From UA16 sp905478895 (GTDB lineage: Bacteria > Bacteroidota > Bacteroidia > Flavobacteriales_D > Sanyastnellaceae), in contig CALSQO010000002.1 in the NCBI GenBank assembly GCA_943788495.1, forward strand, positions 558,001-622,000: a stretch of DNA of 64,000 nt, in the 5' to 3' direction. The translations under genes were made by a program, and so were the position numbers. Positions within the stretch are counted from its first letter, which is position 1, and every line of letters begins with the position of its first letter. Positions 56,433-64,000 of the stretch are shown here, in pieces. Below the pieces are notes generated by a model. The model was not told the DNA's origin and ran no database searches. It was given only the letters and a program-made list of their open reading frames with translations.

Positions 56433-59400
56433 ATGAAAAAGCAACTTTTGATATTGGTTTTTGCCTTTGCCGTGGTCTTTATGTCCAATGCTCAGACGTT
56501 CTCAAACGTCTCTTCATCTTTGCCTGACAGCTACAATAGCGGAAACTGTGTTGGTTTTACTGATATGGATAATGACGGATTTGACGATATCGTTGTGCTC
56601 GATGGCTCAACAACAGTCAAGGTTTTGTACCAAGATGGATCCGGAAATTTTTCAGAGGTGAACTACGGAAATGTTTCAAACAACAACCAGTGGGGAATGG
56701 CCATCGGTGATTACGACAACGATGGACACAAAGACGTTTTTTCCGGCGGTTCGTATGATGGCGTGCACGTGAAGCACATCGAAGACATTGGTCAATGGTC
56801 AGATTTTGATTTGGACAATGGATCCATGTTCATGCAGGGATGTAATTTTGCAGACATCGACAACGATGGCCAGTTGGATGTCTTTGGTTGCCATGACGAC
56901 GGACTTTCGCGCATATGGAAGGGCAATGGGTCAGCTTTGGACTACGATCAAGAGTTGATTGACTTGACCAATTATGACTACAGCGACTATCCGTCAACAG
57001 ATCACAGTGGTAATTATGGTTCCGTATTCTGTGATTTTGATCACGATGGTGATTTGGATTTAACCATTGCAAAATGCCGACAATTTGTGAGTGACCCGAA
57101 TGACCCTCGTCGCATCAACCAAATTTGGATGAACAATGGCGATGGCACTTGGTCTGAGGTGGCAGAGGAGCGAGGATTGGTGTTGAATGAGCAGAGCTGG
57201 ACCGTGGATTATGCGGATTATGACAACGATGGTGACTTTGATTGTTACCTGACCAATCACTCGACAACGATGAAGTTGCTCCAAAATGATGGAAGTGGCT
57301 ACTTTACCGATGTTACGGACGAGGCGGGCTTGGGTGTTAGTGGTTTTGTCTTGCAAGCAAAAATGACTGACTTTGACAACGATGGATTTGTGGATGTTCT
57401 GATCTCAGGAGGCTTCCATTCTTATTTTCACAACAATGGCGACGGTACATTTACGGAGCAGAATGTTTTTGTTGGAGCAGATACTATGCACAGCTTTGCT
57501 GTTGGGGACGTCAACCGAGACGGCTTTGCAGATTTGTACGCGAGCTACGGAAATGGATACAACAGCCCTGACAACAACAACGATGATATCTTATGGTTGA
57601 ACCAAGGAAACGATAACCATTGGATCGCTTTCGATTTGGAAGGCATCGAGTCCAATAAAGATGCTGTAGGCGCAACCGTAGTGATTACAGGCGACTTCGG
57701 CACGCAAATCCGAGAGGTTCGTGCAGGTGAGAGCTACGGAATCACCAACACGTTTGCTTGCATGTTCGGTTTGGGAGAAAACAACAACGTTGAGACGGTA
57801 ACCATCAGCTGGCCAAGCGGCACGCAGACGGAAATTGAAAACCCAAGCATTGATCAATACCATAACTTACTCGAAGCGCCGTGCTTTACGGATTTGATTC
57901 TGACGGTCAGCGGAGAGACATCCATTTGCCCAGGAGAAACGGTTGATTTGATTGTAGAAGGCGACTTTGCCAGCTACGCGTGGTCCAATGGTTCAACCGA
58001 TGCGACGCTGTCAATCGGGGAATCGGGGAACTACACTGTTATCGCGTATGATGCTGAAGGGTGTGCAGCGATATCAACGGTAGTCTCAGTAGAAGTCTTG
58101 AATCCCATCATTCCTGAGATTGTGATCTCGGGTGCATTGACATTTTGTTCTGGAGGATCGGTCAGTCTAGCCGCAGGAAATGCAGGTAGTTATCTATGGT
58201 CGAACGGTTCTGTTGATCCAGAAATCCTCGTTACGGAACCAGGGACGTATTTTTTGACAGTCACTGATTTTTGCGATAATCTGAGCTTATCGGAAACGAT
58301 TATTGTGAATGAATTATCCAATCCAGAACCACCTATAATTAGTGGGTCGATGAATCCTGAATTTCCTGACTTCATATTTTTCGAGTCTTCTTCTGAGACA
58401 ACTCATTGGTTTGACTCGGAAACGGCAGTGGAGGCTCTCGCAGTTGGTTCGAGCTATGAGTTGGATTCGCAAATTTCGAATACGATCTGGGCAGAGAATG
58501 TTTCATCTGGGGATATTGAGCAGGCAATTGGAGGTCGAACAGAGGCAGGCGAAGGCCAGTACCATGACAACAGCATTCGATGGTTGCTCTTCGATGCATA
58601 TGAGGATATCGTGATTCACAGTGTGGATGTGTTCGCTAACGAGGCGGGTCCGCGTGAGATTGGCGTTGTGGACTACAATGGTGACGTTGTGGTCTCTGGT
58701 GCGTTTGACTTAGAAGAGGGGATGAACACAATCGTTCTTGACTTCGAGGTGGAAGAGGGAAGCGATTACGGTTTGCGCTCGTTGGATGATGATCCTCAAC
58801 TTTGGCGTGATGCGCCTGAAACAGATTTGAACTATCCATACGCGATTGGTGATTTGGCGTCCATTACGCAGAGCACTGCAGGTGGAAACAATGCCTACAA
58901 CTATTACTACTTCTTCTACAACTGGGATGTCCGATTGCCAGTAATTTCGTGTTCATCTGAGCGTGTAGAAATTGCTTTTCTTTCTGACGGTTGCACTGAT
59001 TCTTTGGCTTGCAATTATGATCCGAATGTCGCCGAAGATGATGGGTCATGCACATACCCCGGGTGTCTAGATTCAACGGCTTCCAATTATGCCGCTGACG
59101 CTGGATGTGAAGGTGATTGCTTCTATCTTTCATACGATTGCGCATCAATCGGTAACGAATCTTGGGGAAATGAAGATATGGGGCTCTTTCCCGAATTGCA
59201 GCAGGCCACGCATGGGGTCTTTTGGGCAGGTGAATGGGTCTTTAACGTTCCTGCAGTGGTTTTGGAGCCGCAATCGGGAATTTATTATCCTGTTGATCAC
59301 GTCGAATGGATTGGAATTGACGGATTGCCGGAGTGGGTTGAAGATGGCGATTTTGGCTTAGATGAACTAGATGCGAGTTCGCAGTATTGTCTTTCAACCT

Positions 59401-59801
59401 CGGGCACACCGGTCACCGCAGCGATGCATGAAATCAACGCTACAGGACATGTGTACATTTCTGTTTTTGACCAAGAATTCAGTGTTGGTCTGCAGGTGTT
59501 CTCAGCCTGGCTTGAAGTCCTAGAAAACCCCAATCCGATTCCGGGGTGCATGTATGGAAATGCTTTTAACTTTTTATCTTACGCAACGGACGATGATGGA
59601 AGTTGTTTGTTCGCGGGATGCACGGATGCAGAGGCAGGGAATTACAATCCACTCGCGACCATTGACGACGGCTCGTGCGGAGATGCCTGCGACACCAATT
59701 CAGATTCCATTTGCGAGACGGATATTGACAATGACGGCACGGTAAGCGTTTCAGATTTGCTCTTACTACTCGGAGATTTTGGCACCGCATGTACCGAATA
59801 A
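56433..59801 (+). CDS. Secreted FG-GAP/VCBS-repeat and UnbV protein with shared C-terminal module
   Basis: A 1122-residue exported protein; start MKKQLLILVFAFAVVFM at 56433. Residues about 30-380 contain repeated FG-GAP/VCBS beta-propeller blades with DxDNDGxxD calcium-type loops. Residues about 400-480 are an ASPIC/UnbV domain (GATVVITGDFGTQIREVRAG, SWPSGTQTEI). Ig-like repeats follow (490-640, CPGETVDLIVEGDFASYAWSN and a second copy), then a beta-rich domain (GQYHDNSIRWLLFDAYE). The shared module begins near 877 (GCLDSTASNY) and ends NDGTVSVSDLLLLLGDFG. It starts 7 bases after the previous stop. Probably a surface adhesin or glycan-binding protein; target unknown. Confidence 0.82.
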   Translation: MKKQLLILVFAFAVVFMSNAQTFSNVSSSLPDSYNSGNCVGFTDMDNDGFDDIVVLDGSTTVKVLYQDGSGNFSEVNYGNVSNNNQWGMAIGDYDNDGHKDVFSGGSYDGVHVKHIEDIGQWSDFDLDNGSMFMQGCNFADIDNDGQLDVFGCHDDGLSRIWKGNGSALDYDQELIDLTNYDYSDYPSTDHSGNYGSVFCDFDHDGDLDLTIAKCRQFVSDPNDPRRINQIWMNNGDGTWSEVAEERGLVLNEQSWTVDYADYDNDGDFDCYLTNHSTTMKLLQNDGSGYFTDVTDEAGLGVSGFVLQAKMTDFDNDGFVDVLISGGFHSYFHNNGDGTFTEQNVFVGADTMHSFAVGDVNRDGFADLYASYGNGYNSPDNNNDDILWLNQGNDNHWIAFDLEGIESNKDAVGATVVITGDFGTQIREVRAGESYGITNTFACMFGLGENNNVETVTISWPSGTQTEIENPSIDQYHNLLEAPCFTDLILTVSGETSICPGETVDLIVEGDFASYAWSNGSTDATLSIGESGNYTVIAYDAEGCAAISTVVSVEVLNPIIPEIVISGALTFCSGGSVSLAAGNAGSYLWSNGSVDPEILVTEPGTYFLTVTDFCDNLSLSETIIVNELSNPEPPIISGSMNPEFPDFIFFESSSETTHWFDSETAVEALAVGSSYELDSQISNTIWAENVSSGDIEQAIGGRTEAGEGQYHDNSIRWLLFDAYEDIVIHSVDVFANEAGPREIGVVDYNGDVVVSGAFDLEEGMNTIVLDFEVEEGSDYGLRSLDDDPQLWRDAPETDLNYPYAIGDLASITQSTAGGNNAYNYYYFFYNWDVRLPVISCSSERVEIAFLSDGCTDSLACNYDPNVAEDDGSCTYPGCLDSTASNYAADAGCEGDCFYLSYDCASIGNESWGNEDMGLFPELQQATHGVFWAGEWVFNVPAVVLEPQSGIYYPVDHVEWIGIDGLPEWVEDGDFGLDELDASSQYCLSTSGTPVTAAMHEINATGHVYISVFDQEFSVGLQVFSAWLEVLENPNPIPGCMYGNAFNFLSYATDDDGSCLFAGCTDAEAGNYNPLATIDDGSCGDACDTNSDSICETDIDNDGTVSVSDLLLLLGDFGTACTE

Positions 59802-59808
59802 TGACATC

Positions 59809-61659
59809 ATGAAAAACTTCACGCACATCATCACCATGGCCTTCATGGCTGCAGCTGTTTCGGCTTCTGCCCAAGTAGGAGTGACGCTGCCTAAGGCTCC
59901 GCTCCTGGCAGGCACACCAAATGATGCCACCCCAGTGACTTCGTTCAATCCGATACCCGTTGCGTTGCAACAGGGCATGACCAATATCCTGTTTTATGAG
60001 GATTTTGCGAACGGCTTTGCCGGCAACAACGGCATCGGCGCTTGGTCAGCGGAAGACACTGGTGATGGATTGATTTGGCAGGCGGTAGATAGCGAAGGCG
60101 CGGGGTACTTCGCCAATGGGACCGCATCCGGAGTTTTCCCTCCGGCTGGTGAATTCTCGACCAACATCGGCACACTGAATTCGACCACTGCAGCCAACGG
60201 TTGGATGGTGTTTGACTGCGATTACTACAATACACCAATATCGGAGGGGTACGAGAACACCGAAGGGTGGATCACCTCACCAATTTTGGATTTTGGAAAC
60301 GTGGGTTCGGTGATCATTGCGTGGGATCAGTACTTTCGGTACTGTTGTTACCCAGATGCTCCCATTTACCTCCAGGTGAGCAGCGACGGTGGCGCCTCCT
60401 GGACCACTTTCGATGCGCACGGCACATTCATCGAATCCGCCAATAGCGCATCGGTCAATCCACTCCCAACTTCGGTGGATATTTCTTGTGCCGCGGCTTA
60501 TCAGTCCAATGTACTCATCCGTTTCTCCCACCTGCAGGCGCCAGAAACCGGCGATGCCTACAGCCACTACTATTGGGGGATTGACGATGTGACCATTTAC
60601 GAAAACACGACCTCGAATGACTTGGAGGCTGTTCAATTGACCAATGGTGATGTTTTCAATGTGTTCGAGTACCGAATTACGCCTATGGAACAGCGGATTT
60701 CCGCTTCAGAGGGAGGGTTAATCGCAGGCCTCATGTACCGAAATAACGGCGTGCAGGATGAAGATGCTGTGGTGCTGGTTGAGGTGCTGAATTCTGATGG
60801 GGCGATCATTCACACGGTTCAAGAGGGAATTGGAACAGTGAGCGCTCCGGTGAATGCAACCGTATGCCCGAATCCCCCTCAGGATTCGGTATACATTCAA
60901 ACGGGCTGGGCCCCTGTTGCGATGGGAACGTATACCCTGCGCGCAACCATCTCGTCCACAGCAGGATCGGACTTTACACCTGAAAATAACGTCATCAGTA
61001 AAACCATTGTATTTACCGATTACGAGATGGGGCATGATGATGAAGGAATGTTGGATTACGAGTTCACGCCACAAGATTCGGAGATCAATGGATTGTTCAA
61101 TCCCTGTGGGTATGGGAGTTTCTTCCATATGCAAAATGCAGGGTCCCTTGCATACGGGATAGCAGTGAGATTTGGTCCGAACAGCGGAGGGGGCGACCTG
61201 GAATTTGAAACGCGGCTTTACACTTTCGACGGGGCGGTAAGTTTGACTGATTCGCCTTTTGAGTCGACCTATTGGGTATACAGCGATTCTTGGACGCCGG
61301 ATAGCACAGGGAATGGTGAGTATGTATACCTGCCGTTCGATGATCCAATTGAACTGACCAATGAGAATTTTTACTTCGCGGGTGTAATCAGTGAATTTGA
61401 AAGTGAAGCCCAGTTGACGGTTTTGGGCAATGCCGACAGCGATACCGACGGTTCGACAGGAGATTACGGTCTAACAGGGGCTGGTGATTTTACTTGGTTT
61501 ACATCGCAAACTGCAACCCCAGCGATTCGACTGGTACTGAGTCCTGAGCCGTTCATTTATCCAGGTTGTACCGATCTCGCAGCGTGCAATTACGATCCAG
61601 ATGCAGAGGAAGACGATGGCTCGTGTGAGTACGATTCGTGCGTAGGCTGCACTGGATGA
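59809..61659 (+). CDS. Secreted protein with MAM/discoidin-like beta domain, C-terminal module lost by frameshift
   Basis: The intact frame gives 616 residues: signal peptide (MKNFTHIITMAFMAAAVSA), then a beta-sandwich domain (about 60-260) with the pattern of secreted proteins that recognise an 'ED..G..GW' opening (NILFYEDFANGFAGNNG, ITSPILDFGNVGSVIIAWD), and a second beta region (about 270-590). It reaches the first Cys/Asp repeat (GCTDLAACNYDPDAEE, DDGSCEYDSC) and stops at CVGCTG. The remaining module is encoded downstream in other frames (see next entry), so the stop is not the natural end. It begins 7 bases after the previous gene. Function unknown. Confidence 0.7.
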   Translation: MKNFTHIITMAFMAAAVSASAQVGVTLPKAPLLAGTPNDATPVTSFNPIPVALQQGMTNILFYEDFANGFAGNNGIGAWSAEDTGDGLIWQAVDSEGAGYFANGTASGVFPPAGEFSTNIGTLNSTTAANGWMVFDCDYYNTPISEGYENTEGWITSPILDFGNVGSVIIAWDQYFRYCCYPDAPIYLQVSSDGGASWTTFDAHGTFIESANSASVNPLPTSVDISCAAAYQSNVLIRFSHLQAPETGDAYSHYYWGIDDVTIYENTTSNDLEAVQLTNGDVFNVFEYRITPMEQRISASEGGLIAGLMYRNNGVQDEDAVVLVEVLNSDGAIIHTVQEGIGTVSAPVNATVCPNPPQDSVYIQTGWAPVAMGTYTLRATISSTAGSDFTPENNVISKTIVFTDYEMGHDDEGMLDYEFTPQDSEINGLFNPCGYGSFFHMQNAGSLAYGIAVRFGPNSGGGDLEFETRLYTFDGAVSLTDSPFESTYWVYSDSWTPDSTGNGEYVYLPFDDPIELTNENFYFAGVISEFESEAQLTVLGNADSDTDGSTGDYGLTGAGDFTWFTSQTATPAIRLVLSPEPFIYPGCTDLAACNYDPDAEEDDGSCEYDSCVGCTG

Positions 61660-62473
61660 TTTAGCCTGTAATTTTAATCCAAGCGCTACCATATCGGATC
61701 CCAACGCATGCACCTACCCCGGTTGCCAGGACCCAACTGCCTCCAATTACGATGCATACGGCTGGCTGTGCGGGGGAGTGCTTGTACTTGACGTACGATT
61801 GCGCTTCCATCGGTGACGAGGCGTGGTCGCAGAGGGCATGGGCCTTTTCCCGGACTGGCAAGAGGCGATGCACGGTGTGCCTTGGGAAGGCGAGTGGGTG
61901 TTCAATGTTCCAGCGACCATTGATCGAGCCGGGATCAGGTGTTTCCTACGGCGTGCATCACGTCGATTGGTGCTCGGCATGGACCGGCATGCCTGATCCT
62001 GGGCAACGGCACAGTCGTTCGATGCAGGTGTGGCAGACCTGGAGGCGCAGTTCCCAGCATTGCATCGCGGCATTCGGAACACCGCCACCGCGCCTGGAAT
62101 GCATGACATAACAGCCTCGGGTGAAGTATTCATTTCCATCTTCGGCCAACCCTTCAGCATCGGTGAGCAATCCTTCTCGGCGACGCTCGAGGTCATGGCC
62201 AACCCCAATCCCATTCCGGGCTGCACCTACCCACTGGCCAGTAACTACCTGTCGTACGCAACCCTGGATGACGGAGGCTGTGAGTATTGGGGCTGCACCG
62301 ATATTGATGCAGCGGATTTTAATCCATTTGCTAACATCGACGATGGCAGCTGCGGCGACGGTTGCGATCCGCTCACTGGATCCAATTGTGCTTCGGACAG
62401 CAACGGCGATGGCCAGGTCAACGTGACCGACTTATTGATCTTGCTCGGAGAATTTGGAGGGATATGCGAATGA
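61660..62473 (+). pseudogene. Frame-broken remainder of the shared C-terminal module of the preceding gene
   Basis: Homology to the module continues past the stop but jumps between frames: DLACNFNPSATISDPN and GCQDPTASNY (61655-61759), AGCAGECLYLTYDCASIG (61761-61829), EGMGLFPDWQEAMHGVPWEG (61832-61921), then IEPGSGVSYGVHHVDW (61923-61970), and finally one open frame from about 62000 to 62473 that ends SNGDGQVNVTDLLILLGEFG. At least six single- or double-base shifts are needed within about 350 bp, and the last frame is intact. This is either recent decay of the gene or a locally poor assembly. Confidence 0.7.
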
Positions 62474-63210
62474 TGATGCCGAGATGTCTTTTGGTGGTAA
62501 CTCTCTGCTGCCTGAGCTGCAGTTTGGCTTCCAGCCAAATAGTGCTGGTTGAGGTTTCTGCCGAGGCGTCCGCACATGCAGGAACGGCTGATGCCGAAGA
62601 GATTTCAACCCAATGGGGAGTGACCAACACAGGAGGGCAGACTCAGTTCTTGATGGTTACGCGGTTTGTTGACTCATCGGTGCAGCCTTGGAATTGTCCG
62701 TACAATGCAGGAGCTGATGGTGCCTATGACCGCTTCTGCTGGGGCCCCATCTGTTATCCGCACTGTTCAACCAGCTCGAGTGATTCACCGGCCAATCTTG
62801 TGGCCATCGCTTCTGGTGACACGAATTGGACCTTTGTGGCGGATTACTACCCTGCTGAACTGATCGGTTCGACCTCAGTAACGTATTGCTTTCATCCGCT
62901 CAGCGGCGTGGGAAATGGGGTTTGTCATACCATTGCGTTCGAGCTTGAACCCGCAGTGACGGGCTGCACGTATCCCACGGCGGCCAATTTCAATGCGATT
63001 GCGGGTGAAGACGACGGATCGTGTGTTTTTCCAGGTTGCTTGGATGCAGCGGCGGTGAATTTCAGTCCGCATTTCAATTCCGATAGTGGTGACTGTGACT
63101 ACGGGGATGGTAGTGCCCTTTGCAGCGAAGACATTACGGGAGATGGTGCCGTGAATGTCACGGATTTACTGGCGCTACTCGCGAGCTTTGGTCTCATTTG
63201 CGTGCCATGA
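62464..63210 (+). CDS. Secreted Cys-rich protein with short dockerin-like C-terminal module
   Basis: A 248-residue exported protein. The start used is the ATG at 62464 (MRMMMPRCLLVV); ATGs at 62470 and 62473 are equally possible. The signal peptide runs to about residue 24. The mature part has several Cys (CPYNAGADGAYDRFCWGPIC) and no known domain. The C-terminus has two Cys/Asp repeats (GCTYPTAANFNAIAGEDDGS and GCLDAAAVNF) and ends DGAVNVTDLLALLASFG, the dockerin-like motif without the Ig-like domain. Its start overlaps the broken module of the gene before it by 10 bases. Function unknown. Confidence 0.72.
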   Translation: MRMMMPRCLLVVTLCCLSCSLASSQIVLVEVSAEASAHAGTADAEEISTQWGVTNTGGQTQFLMVTRFVDSSVQPWNCPYNAGADGAYDRFCWGPICYPHCSTSSSDSPANLVAIASGDTNWTFVADYYPAELIGSTSVTYCFHPLSGVGNGVCHTIAFELEPAVTGCTYPTAANFNAIAGEDDGSCVFPGCLDAAAVNFSPHFNSDSGDCDYGDGSALCSEDITGDGAVNVTDLLALLASFGLICVP

Positions 63211-63251
63211 TTCAGCGGCCTTCGATTGTTGTTTAATTTGTACATTGCTCG

Positions 63252-64000
63252 ATGAAACAATGTAAAACAAAGGTGAAGGCATCAGGATTGGCGTTGTTAT
63301 TGTTTTTTTGCGCTGGGTCCATGGAGGCGCAGGTGACGGGCATATCCGTAGGAGAATACGTAAACCACACCACAACAGGTATTGTCGAATTGAATGGCAT
63401 GATTACCTACCGGGTTTATGTTGACTGTACCAATGCTCTTGATGAGGTCTCTGCTGTTTATGGCGATGCGACCTCGCCCTTGACCTTGATTTCAACGGCA
63501 GGGTTTTACCAGAATGGCTTCGGGGAGCCATACGGTTGGAGCATCAATCCTGCCTTCTTTGGTGCGTTCCCAGCGTTGGAATATGATTCTTGGATCACAA
63601 TAGGATCCGAAAACAACGTGGTCATAGGAACGCACAATACTGTTGGACTCGACATGGAGAACTTTGAGGCTGGGGGTGATTTGGTTGTTGACCAAGCAAA
63701 TGGAGGTTCTTGGTTCACGCTCTATGGAGATGCTGCTGCGCAGGCGGGGGATGATCTCAAAGTGTTGATTGCTCAATTGACCATCCCTGCTGGGAGTGCT
63801 TTCACGGGCAACTTCAATGTTCAACTTTTCGTTAATGGCGAGCAATCGAATTCAACGCAATACCCAGCAGTGCCATTCAGCTCTCAAGCGGATGCCATTT
63901 TCGGTTGCATGGATCCTGAAGCAACGAACTACAATGCGGACGCTACAGAACAGGGAGAAGTTTGCACTTATCCTTGCGCTCTGGACATTTCAATCACGGA
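63252..64000 (+). CDS. Secreted protein, 3' truncated by window, with the same Cys/Asp repeat
   Basis: Frame opens at ATG 63252 and has no stop before the window ends, so at least 249 residues. The signal peptide is MKQCKTKVKASGLALLLFFC with cleavage near residue 31. The mature N-terminal domain (about 33-215) has strands ITYRVYVDCTNALDEVSAVYG and GWSINPAFFGAFPA and resembles no family I can name. From about residue 216 the shared repeat appears (GCMDPEATNYNADATEQGEV). It follows the previous gene by 41 bases and is part of the same run. Confidence 0.75.
   Translation, partial: MKQCKTKVKASGLALLLFFCAGSMEAQVTGISVGEYVNHTTTGIVELNGMITYRVYVDCTNALDEVSAVYGDATSPLTLISTAGFYQNGFGEPYGWSINPAFFGAFPALEYDSWITIGSENNVVIGTHNTVGLDMENFEAGGDLVVDQANGGSWFTLYGDAAAQAGDDLKVLIAQLTIPAGSAFTGNFNVQLFVNGEQSNSTQYPAVPFSSQADAIFGCMDPEATNYNADATEQGEVCTYPCALDISIT

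Noticed and set aside
50583..63210. T9SS C-terminal sorting domains on the large secreted proteins
   Set aside because: None ends in the YPNP / GxY pattern seen in the gene at 32815-33726. They end instead in the dockerin-like motif.
50583..64000. A tandem DNA repeat or CRISPR-like array suggested by the recurring DDGSC/GC-D-A-NY motifs
   Set aside because: The repetition is at protein level; the DNA of the copies has diverged and there are no regular repeat-spacer units.

Overview
The window looks like chromosomal DNA of a Bacteroidota bacterium, most likely a marine-type member of the Flavobacteriales. The evidence is the 16S rRNA gene, several perfect TAnnTTTG -7 promoter elements, a type IX secretion C-terminal domain, families typical of the phylum (DUF4834, DUF4924, TonB-linked barrels, bacterial GGGP synthase, split metH), and almost no Shine-Dalgarno motifs. 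I found no insertion sequence, prophage, integrase or CRISPR array.

Layout. 1-3466: 3' end of a TonB-dependent receptor, then a GGGP synthase and an alpha/beta hydrolase on the minus strand. 3537-10603: plus-strand carB, a small DUF4834 protein, a YfhO-like membrane protein and a GNAT/FemAB-like protein. 10583-15919: a TonB-linked barrel and DUF1853 (minus), then a 65-aa protein, OmpH-like and DUF4924 genes (plus), and a small hypothetical gene (minus). 16062-20557: four overlapping plus-strand genes, namely a stand-alone ThiF/E1-like enzyme of the Rv1355c type, an acyltransferase-like protein, a 7TMR-DISM histidine kinase and a receiver-only response regulator. This is the most system-like cluster in the window. 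20579-27616: M42 peptidase and a fatty-acid beta-oxidation operon (marR, fused HCDH/ECH, thiolase, acyl-CoA dehydrogenase) with twin palindromic operators. 27725-36905: lolD-like, sucC, O-methyltransferase, a Cys-rich secreted protein, SUI1 factor, THUMP RNA methyltransferase, a T9SS cargo protein, SDR, amidohydrolase and SCO protein.

36906-42158 is a complete rRNA operon (three -7 elements, 16S, tRNA-Ile, tRNA-Ala, 23S, 5S, terminator). The 16S 3' tail carries a changed anti-Shine-Dalgarno sequence (TCTCC instead of CCTCC). 42210-50474 holds der, a beta-carbonic anhydrase and a methionine/SAM locus: metF and split metH on the minus strand behind a SAM-I riboswitch, and metK divergent from them. 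The metH N-terminal gene shows two apparent +1 frameshifts.

50583-64000 is a tightly packed plus-strand run of large secreted proteins. They have different N-terminal domains (choice-of-anchor L plus P domain, thioredoxin fold, FG-GAP/UnbV, and others). Most end in a shared C-terminal module of Cys/Asp repeats (GC-D-A-NY-DDGSC pattern), an Ig-like domain and a dockerin-like DxNxDGxV-DLLxLLGEFG motif, instead of a T9SS domain. One of them is broken by a cluster of small indels at 61655-62010.
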